From a virus, in IMG/VR virus record IMGVR_UViG_3300008448_000583, positions 1-25,092 of that record: a stretch of DNA of 25,092 nt. One strand, written 5' to 3'. The translations under genes were made by a program, and so were the position numbers. Positions 20,306 through 25,092 of this stretch are shown here, in pieces (positions within the stretch are counted from its first letter, which is position 1; each line of letters begins with the position of its first letter). A model generated the notes under the pieces. It saw nothing but the letters and a program-made list of their open reading frames with translations, did no database searches and was not told where the DNA came from.

Positions 20306-20311
20306 ATTATA
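20306..20311 (-). promoter_or_regulatory. -10 element upstream of the exonuclease gene
   Basis: A perfect TATAAT on the minus strand, 27 bases before the exonuclease start, in a 109-base AT-rich gap. The -35 region is weak (TGTTTT at 17 bases), so this is a tentative promoter that may need an activator. Confidence 0.4.
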
Positions 20312-20388
20312 TACTAGATATCCTAATAAAAACAGTAATATATACTTAAAATGATCTATTGCACAAAGTATATCGCAGATAAAATAAT

Positions 20389-20778
20389 CTAGCATATTTT
20401 AATGGTAGCTGTTTTAGCTTTCTTTAGTTTGTCAAAAAACTTTTTATAAGCTACTCTAGAGTTTCCAATAAAGTCTTTTCCTGACCATGTTGTGCCTAGC
20501 AATATACATCCGTCAGTATGTGCAGATGTATTACCTGCATGAATACGAACACCTGTAAAGTTAGGTACGTTAAGTATGTGTGGCATGTCTTGTTTAAATC
20601 GTACAGATGCGTCTATAATGATTTTATATTCGCCAGTAGGTATAGCAGTCTTGCCCATGACTTTAGTGCCATTTCTAACTACATCTTCTAATGTATAACA
20701 CTCATATACACCGTCTATATACATCTTGCCTATAGTATGTGTATCTTTAAACTCAAATCGCTTTACTTCAATCAACAT
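20389..20778 (-). CDS. DUF5675 protein, L,D-transpeptidase-like
   Basis: A 129-residue protein of the DUF5675 family: TIGKMYIDGVYECYTLEDVV, GKTAIPTGEYKIIIDAS, then VRIHAGNTSAHTDGCILLG. The last segment keeps the His (residue 80) and Gly-Cys (Cys91) arrangement of L,D-transpeptidase (YkuD) catalytic sites (H-x-G...S-x-G-C), with Thr-Asp in place of Ser-x. It may cut or remodel peptidoglycan crosslinks. Its place just after the holin and a small membrane protein suggests the endolysin of the lysis cassette, but enzymatic activity of this family is an inference. The start overlaps the preceding gene by 11 bases. Confidence 0.7.
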   Translation of the reverse strand: MLIEVKRFEFKDTHTIGKMYIDGVYECYTLEDVVRNGTKVMGKTAIPTGEYKIIIDASVRFKQDMPHILNVPNFTGVRIHAGNTSAHTDGCILLGTTWSGKDFIGNSRVAYKKFFDKLKKAKTATIKIC

Positions 20779-20926
20779 ATGAATTGATATATTCCAATGC
20801 GTATGTAAGTGATTCCATTGCCATCATAAATGCTAGAGAGAATCCCATAGCAATAAATAATAATGTAACAACAATTAATTTAAGAAACGATAACCCAATA
20901 AAATTCATAAAATGTAAGATTATCAT
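20768..20926 (-). CDS. Small membrane protein in the lysis cassette
   Basis: A 52-residue protein whose residues 8-37 are hydrophobic (NFIGLSFLKLIVVTLLFIAM, then GFSLAFMMAM), forming one or two membrane helices, with a short acidic C-terminal end. Its ATG overlaps the holin stop (ATGA) and its end overlaps the DUF5675 start. It could be an antiholin, pinholin or spanin-like factor; position argues for lysis, the sequence itself does not decide. Confidence 0.65.
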   Translation of the reverse strand: MIILHFMNFIGLSFLKLIVVTLLFIAMGFSLAFMMAMESLTYALEYINSYVD

Positions 20927-21330
20927 TTAGCACTCTTTTTAATGTGTAATAGTGAACGTTCACCGAATAGATAGAAACCAACTGCACTTGCAAAGTTATC
21001 TACTTCAGATGTTGCTGTACCGTTAAGGTGCATAGTAGCCCATGTTGTTAAAACTAATAAGCCAATAGCTGGTCGCATAAGTCTGATAATAGCTTCTACC
21101 CATAAGTATGATGGGTTACCACCACCAGCTTCATTCATTACTTTAAAGAATTCTAGGTCAATTTCTTTCATCTTGACATATTGTTCTATAGTAGCTGGTT
21201 TAAATTGGTCAGGTGCAATAAACTTATTTATAAGTGATTTGCCTAAATCTACAGCTACTGGTGCAAAAGCAGATAATATTGTGATTGGATCTATGATATT
21301 CTCCTTATAGTTCTTTAGGGTCGTAGCCAA
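20923..21330 (-). CDS. Holin, 3TM superfamily
   Basis: A 135-residue membrane protein resembling the GTA-type 3TM holins. Residues about 12-35 (DPITILSAFAPVAVDLGKSL) and 75-100 (SYLWVEAIIRLMRPAIGLLV) are membrane-like, with a third weaker segment (VDNFASAVGFYLFGERSLL), and a charged loop in between (ATIEQYVKMKEIDLEFFKVM). Pro-Ser-Tyr-Leu-Trp-Val before the second segment is typical. Such proteins permeabilise the inner membrane to release or activate the lytic enzyme. It is followed by the small membrane protein and DUF5675 genes and overlaps the SprT-like gene by 26 bases. Confidence 0.75.
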   Translation of the reverse strand: MATTLKNYKENIIDPITILSAFAPVAVDLGKSLINKFIAPDQFKPATIEQYVKMKEIDLEFFKVMNEAGGGNPSYLWVEAIIRLMRPAIGLLVLTTWATMHLNGTATSEVDNFASAVGFYLFGERSLLHIKKSAK

Positions 21331-21664
21331 GTGTGTTAGCTACTCTCTTTTGTAGTTTTAAGAATAAACCTTTGTGACTTGTATATTTCTCGGTTTTAGG
21401 GGATTCAAGATAGCATATCATGTGGATAATTTCATGACAAATAGTCTTGATAACTGTATCTAAATGTCCACACTTTGCAGTTGATATAGTGATGATATGT
21501 GGTTCGCCTGCTTCTGGTGGTTCGTATTGTCCACAGATAGTATCGTCATGTACTACTACGAAGTCCACTTTGCTTGCAGGTGGGAGTTTATATTCGTCAA
21601 ACACAGGAAATTGTATAAGTGTGTCATACAAGTTCGCTATATTATTTTCAGTAATAAATGTCAT
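21305..21664 (-). CDS. SprT-like zinc metalloprotease
   Basis: A 119-residue protein with a zinc-protease motif HEIIH (His77, Glu78, His81) and a probable third ligand, His97, in YTSHKGLFLKL. The pattern (TVIKTICHEIIHMICYLESP) is that of SprT-like metallopeptidases found in phages. No signal peptide is present, so it should act in the cytoplasm. Its target is unknown: host protein, phage structural protein or stalled complex. It overlaps the holin gene by 26 bases and the upstream gene by four. Confidence 0.8.
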   Translation of the reverse strand: MTFITENNIANLYDTLIQFPVFDEYKLPPASKVDFVVVHDDTICGQYEPPEAGEPHIITISTAKCGHLDTVIKTICHEIIHMICYLESPKTEKYTSHKGLFLKLQKRVANTLGYDPKEL

Positions 21665-21990
21665 AGTGTTGAACGTGGGCTAAATAGTTGTGGATTATAT
21701 ACTGCTGTAGAGTCTATTTCAGGAAAGTAAATTAAGACAGATGACATACCATTGACATCATCTTTACGCCAACATCCTTCATGGTTAGCTTTACCTTTTT
21801 CAGTAGCGTATGCAGCATAAGGATAGTTTTTTAAGCCCATCTTTATAAAGATACATTCTTCTGTAGTAAGCACAACTTCACCTACATCTGTTTTCATAGA
21901 CATTTCTTTTGGAAGTTCTTTGCTATCCGCATAGTCATATAAAAACAACCATAGCAATACTAGAGTAACTGCCATGAGGAATTTTTGCAT
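21661..21990 (-). CDS. Membrane-anchored or secreted unknown protein
   Basis: A 109-residue protein with an N-terminal signal or anchor (MQKFLMAVTLVLLWLFLYDY) and a periplasmic-type domain with two Cys (TTEECIFIKMG and ANHEGCWRKDDVNG) that could form a disulfide. The second half (SSVLIYFPEIDSTAVYNP) matches small exported phage proteins I have seen without function. No Ala-x-Ala cleavage site is clear. As it lies in the lysis unit, a spanin-like or superinfection role is possible but unproven. Confidence 0.65.
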   Translation of the reverse strand: MQKFLMAVTLVLLWLFLYDYADSKELPKEMSMKTDVGEVVLTTEECIFIKMGLKNYPYAAYATEKGKANHEGCWRKDDVNGMSSVLIYFPEIDSTAVYNPQLFSPRSTL

Positions 21991-21991
21991 T

Positions 21992-22198
21992 TTATTTTCC
22001 TAACCAGTTGTGCATAATAAATGTAAATAGTCCGCCAATAAATGAAGCTATAGTCATGCCTGCCCAAAATCCACCTTTGGATTTATTAGCAAGGGCTAGT
22101 AGTTCATCCATGCCTTGTTCTAATTTATCTATTTTCTTTTCCATTTGCTCTACTTGAGCCACAAGTTGTCCGTACTTAAATGGGTCGATCTCACTCAT
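21992..22198 (-). CDS. XhlA/holin-like coiled-coil membrane protein
   Basis: A 68-residue protein: an N-terminal coiled coil (LVAQVEQMEKKIDKLEQGMD) and a C-terminal membrane helix (FWAGMTIASFIGGLFTFIMH) ending NWLGK. This coiled-coil-plus-single-helix design is that of haemolysin XhlA-like proteins, associated with phage lysis. It may be a second holin or a lysis accessory. The start lies four bases after the stop of the 20-codon frame, and it has a start-proximal site of poor quality. Confidence 0.7.
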   Translation of the reverse strand: MSEIDPFKYGQLVAQVEQMEKKIDKLEQGMDELLALANKSKGGFWAGMTIASFIGGLFTFIMHNWLGK

Positions 22199-22202
22199 TT
22201 TT

Positions 22203-22265
22203 CTAAACTTTCGGTGCGTTATATAAGTTAATAGGAGGTAATTTTAGATCATGCCACTCTATCAT
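22203..22265 (-). CDS. 20-residue conserved-looking peptide
   Basis: A 20-codon frame starting on the stop of the upstream virion gene (ATGA) and containing WHDLKLPPINLYNAP. Short frames with the pattern LKLPPxNLxNAP recur in phages in my memory. It exactly fills the gap between two genes. It lacks its own ribosome-binding site, so it would depend on translational coupling. Confidence 0.5.
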   Translation of the reverse strand: MIEWHDLKLPPINLYNAPKV

Positions 22266-23884
22266 CGCTGATTTTGATACATCTGATCTAGTTGTTGTAG
22301 GTACAAATCTGGTTCTAATAAACTCATAGCATCTTGTACTTTGTTAAGCTGTACCCCTGTTTTTGCTGTTAAGTCAATAGGAGTGCCATATCTAGCAACT
22401 TTACCACCAGCTTGAGTTAATAAGCCAGTAATTTTAGGTGATGTGATACCAACACCTAATGCTGTTAAAGGATTTAATCCAGCACTACCAAATGCAATAT
22501 TGGCAATACCAGCACCACCTCCTAATGTACCAAGAAGACTTTTTGGCTCATAAGATTTCATAGATGCACCAGCAATTTCAGTTGTTAAATCAATACCAGT
22601 AGCGTTTTTCATTTTATCAGCTAAAGATAATTTAACACCAGTCTCATCACGAGTTGTTCTTAATAATTTTCTTAATGCTGTTTCTTGAGAAGCTCTGTTT
22701 CCGCCAAGCAATCCACGATCAATCTCTCTAATAGTTTCAATAGAGTTTTCATAGTCTGCCATTGCTTTTTTGTATTCTGGAACTTCTTTAACAAGATAAT
22801 TCTTTACACCATTGCGAGTAGTATCAATAATTCTTTGTGCTTGAGTCATGTTAGGACTCTCTGGATACACAGCATCTATTCTTTGTTTTAAGAAGTCTAA
22901 ACCAGCAGCTGTATGTAATTTAGGTTGAGATTCCCAAGTATTAAGAATTTGCTCTACTTCATTAATTGCAGCTAATTCTTTGTCACCAACACTTACTTGA
23001 CCTCTGTAAGTAATAGATCTTTTAGCATCATCAAAAGACTTTCTAATTGGTGCAAAGTCTAATCTAGCTGAACTTGCAGCCCATCCAGTATCTGTAGCTT
23101 TAAATGGACTTGATTTTTTAGCTGTTGAATATTGCATATTTTTCTGTGCAATCATCTCTTGTAAACCAGCTTTTGCTTTATTTAATATATCTACTGATTC
23201 TGTTTTTCCTACAATTTGATTAATTGCAGTATCAATACCAGCTTTAGATGCTTCATATACTTTTTTAACAGCTTCACCACCAACACCAGTTGTTATTCCT
23301 AATACTGGAGGCAAACCAGCTTCTAATACTTTACCGCCTAAATATAATGGATTTGTTGCTTTAGATAGTTCTGAAAAACCTACAGCAGGTGTAGTTACTT
23401 GTCTTTCTGTAAATGGAACTTTTCCTGTAACAGATGGAATTTTATATGGCACAGCTTTAGATGCAATACCAGCACCTGTAGATATATCTAATAATGCTTC
23501 TACTGGTCTTTCTTGTGCGTATTGTTTAAATGATTCTGCACTTTGATATGGTGCTGCAAATGTTCTAAACATTTCTTCTTGTCTAGATACTGGCATCTTT
23601 CTCAATACTTCTTCTGGCGAATACATTTGCTCTAAACTTTTTCTTGCAGCCGTTTGAGCACCACCAGCTATAGTTTCGCCAACACCATAACCTACATTTA
23701 ATGGATCTGTGATTACATTGTATCCACCACGCAAGATATCAAATAGGTTTTGAGGTATATTTGCACCAGCTTGTAAAACAGAAAAGTTAGTTGGAACATC
23801 TGCTACAGCACCTGCTTTTACAGGACCAGCAGTAGTGACATCTGGAACTTTATTTAATTGTAATTTATATAATTCAGCAGCCAT
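22262..23884 (-). CDS. Probable virion / DNA-ejection protein
   Basis: A 540-residue protein rich in Ala, Gly, Thr and Lys, without signal peptide or catalytic motif. The first 200 residues contain Gly/Ala-rich hydrophobic stretches (GVGETIAGGAQTAARKSLEQ, ALLDISTGAGIASKAVPY), the middle is helical and charged (about 225-400), and a second Gly/Ala-rich hydrophobic region follows (GTLGGGAGIANIAFGSAGLN). This amphipathic, membrane-active make-up is typical of internal virion or ejection proteins of podoviruses, which help DNA cross the envelope. The protein upstream in the same unit is similar in type. Function is inferred from composition and place. Confidence 0.6.
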   Translation of the reverse strand: MAAELYKLQLNKVPDVTTAGPVKAGAVADVPTNFSVLQAGANIPQNLFDILRGGYNVITDPLNVGYGVGETIAGGAQTAARKSLEQMYSPEEVLRKMPVSRQEEMFRTFAAPYQSAESFKQYAQERPVEALLDISTGAGIASKAVPYKIPSVTGKVPFTERQVTTPAVGFSELSKATNPLYLGGKVLEAGLPPVLGITTGVGGEAVKKVYEASKAGIDTAINQIVGKTESVDILNKAKAGLQEMIAQKNMQYSTAKKSSPFKATDTGWAASSARLDFAPIRKSFDDAKRSITYRGQVSVGDKELAAINEVEQILNTWESQPKLHTAAGLDFLKQRIDAVYPESPNMTQAQRIIDTTRNGVKNYLVKEVPEYKKAMADYENSIETIREIDRGLLGGNRASQETALRKLLRTTRDETGVKLSLADKMKNATGIDLTTEIAGASMKSYEPKSLLGTLGGGAGIANIAFGSAGLNPLTALGVGITSPKITGLLTQAGGKVARYGTPIDLTAKTGVQLNKVQDAMSLLEPDLYLQQLDQMYQNQR

Positions 23885-23892
23885 TATTTATC

Positions 23893-25092
23893 CTAGAAAT
23901 AATATAATTCGTTATTCATAATGTAATACTGTGCATTTGGATCTAATCCAGCTGCTTTAGCTGGGAAACGTTTTTTGATATATGGGTTTGCACCAGAATA
24001 TACTTTAATTTCACCTTTGTCTGTTTTTACTTTTGTTTCTAGTGGTAAAAATTCTGATTTTGGAAACTCAAAGTCATTACCATAATCATTGACATAACCT
24101 TGATTAAGATTAGCTTTTGCGGTTTGAATAGTTTGTAATAATTCAACAATTACTCTCTTACCTTCTTCTGGCGATAATCCTAATTTAATTTTATTTAAAG
24201 AAGTAATAATTCTATCACCTTCTTTTTCTGATAACTGACCAGTTCCTGCAGATCCTTGAGGTGATAACGCTTTAAGTTTTTTTAATTCATTTACTAACGC
24301 AGCACCTTCTGTACTTGTAATAAGATTGTTTACTTTAAAAGCAGCAGTTCCTTCTATACCAGCACGTTTAGTTGCTAAAGGACCAAAAGCATTATCAAGG
24401 TCTTTATCAGTAATAATATCATATACTGTTTTTTCAAAATTATTTAAACTTGTAAATGAATCTGTTAATCTCTTTTGAATTTCGCCTTGATTATCTTTTA
24501 ATTGCTGTCTTGCAACCGCAGAAACATCTTGTCTATTTACAAATGGAATGGTAGTTTTTGTTTTTGCAGAAGGAGCTGGAGGTGCAGACAAGTTTGTTTG
24601 TGGAACTTTTGTTGTATTAACTGCAGCAGGTTGAGTTTGTGGTGTAACCTGTGGTTGCGTTACTGGTGCAACATTAGTTTGTGCAGGGGTAGTAACTTGT
24701 GGTTGAGTAACAACTTGATTTGGTTGATTAATTCTATTTGCTCTATTTAGTTTAATTTGAGCAATAATTTTATCTGCAGATGGTAATTCATCAAGTGGAG
24801 CAGTTGGCAATTTAGATTTAAATTCTGCTCTAGGAACTGCTAATTTTGACTTCTCTAAAGAAGACACAGCAATAGCATCTTTTGCAATACGAACATCAGC
24901 CATATCTTGTGCAGATGGATTTCTTGGGTCAATGCCAAGTTCTTGCATAATTGAAAGGTCTTGCTTATCAATCTCTGGAAGAGGTCTGAATTGTGGTTGT
25001 GTTTTTTGTAATCTTTCTAATGTGCCCTTTGGATCAATACCAAGTTCTTGCATAATTGAAAGATCTTGTTTGTCAAATTCTGGAAGAGGTCT
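23893..25092 (-). CDS. Probable structural protein with N-terminal repeat (cut by window end)
   Basis: At least 400 residues are visible; the start lies beyond the window. The visible part begins with tandem copies of a 35-residue unit containing DKQDLSIMQELGIDP. Then comes a long Pro/Gln/Thr/Val-rich linker (about 140 bases around 24,560-24,720) and a helical domain. The C-terminal 45 residues (KVYSGANPYIKKRFPAKAAG, ending MNNELYYF) look compact and globular. The repeat plus disordered linker suggests a virion protein that binds partners several times. No enzymatic motif. An internal ATG at 25053 is not the start, because the repeat frame continues upstream of it. Confidence 0.65.
   Translation of the reverse strand, partial: RPLPEFDKQDLSIMQELGIDPKGTLERLQKTQPQFRPLPEIDKQDLSIMQELGIDPRNPSAQDMADVRIAKDAIAVSSLEKSKLAVPRAEFKSKLPTAPLDELPSADKIIAQIKLNRANRINQPNQVVTQPQVTTPAQTNVAPVTQPQVTPQTQPAAVNTTKVPQTNLSAPPAPSAKTKTTIPFVNRQDVSAVARQQLKDNQGEIQKRLTDSFTSLNNFEKTVYDIITDKDLDNAFGPLATKRAGIEGTAAFKVNNLITSTEGAALVNELKKLKALSPQGSAGTGQLSEKEGDRIITSLNKIKLGLSPEEGKRVIVELLQTIQTAKANLNQGYVNDYGNDFEFPKSEFLPLETKVKTDKGEIKVYSGANPYIKKRFPAKAAGLDPNAQYYIMNNELYYF
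24935..25092 (-). repeat. 105-base tandem coding repeat
   Basis: The sequence CCAAGTTCTTGCATAATTGA occurs at 24935 and again at 25040, exactly 105 bases (35 codons) apart, with high similarity continuing to the window end. Translated, both copies read RPLPE(F/I)DKQDLSIMQELGIDP. More copies may exist beyond the window. Confidence 0.85.

Noticed and set aside
1-25092. CRISPR array, insertion sequence or integrase attachment site
   Set aside because: No regularly spaced repeats other than the coding 105-base repeat, no transposase or integrase motifs, and no tRNA-derived att-like sequence.

Overview
The window is about 25 kb of one tailed-phage genome, probably a podovirus judging by its P22-type portal protein. 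It is AT-rich, nearly fully coding, and full of overlapping ATGA/TAATG gene junctions. It holds terminase, portal, scaffold and capsid genes, a lambda-like replication/nin/Q block, an Erf/YqaJ/SSB recombination block and a lysis cassette. No rRNA, tRNA, integrase, CRISPR array or insertion sequence was found. The best host clue is a 23-codon gene for PqqA, the peptide precursor of the methanol-dehydrogenase cofactor PQQ. Its sequence is of the proteobacterial type, so a methylotrophic, PQQ-making proteobacterium is the likely host. A planktonic Methylophilales bacterium would fit the low GC, but that is inference.

Layout. (1) 1-6522, leftward: head and packaging genes in the order terS, small proteins, terL, portal, scaffold, major capsid protein (cut by the window edge). 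(2) 6523-9432: a divergent, palindromic promoter region, then a rightward, very AT-rich block of nine small or unknown genes, most with an unusual AAGGGGC ribosome-binding site. The block ends with a GP88-family gene and two terminators. Fur-box-like palindromes sharing a 14-base core flank it. (3) 13636-9433, leftward early operon: Cro-like regulator, replication initiator, DnaB-type helicase, NinB, YbcO-like HNH protein, nuclease-like protein, winged-helix protein, Q-like antiterminator, a strong terminator, then a DUF6496 protein. (4) 13719-19377, rightward: promoter, small proteins, Erf annealing protein, YqaJ exonuclease, SSB-like protein, then (after the opposite-strand pqqA) a SleB-type cell-wall hydrolase, glycosyltransferase, FkbM methyltransferase, DUF3310 protein and a PD-(D/E)XK protein. 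(5) 25092-19366, leftward: two probable virion or ejection proteins, a coiled-coil membrane protein, an SprT-like metalloprotease, a 3TM holin, a DUF5675 L,D-transpeptidase-like protein, a DEDDy exonuclease with a zinc ribbon, and a small acidic protein.

How it works together: early transcription diverges at about 13.7 kb under the Cro-like protein. The leftward arm makes replication proteins and, last, the Q-like factor. The rightward arm makes recombination and host-modification proteins. Late leftward units starting near 6.5 kb and beyond 25 kb make the capsid, packaging, ejection and lysis proteins. The most notable observation is pqqA on the opposite strand inside the rightward arm, without any other pqq gene: a candidate auxiliary metabolic gene for host methanol oxidation. 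The Fur-like sites at the terS promoter and beside the small-gene block are the second most interesting signal.
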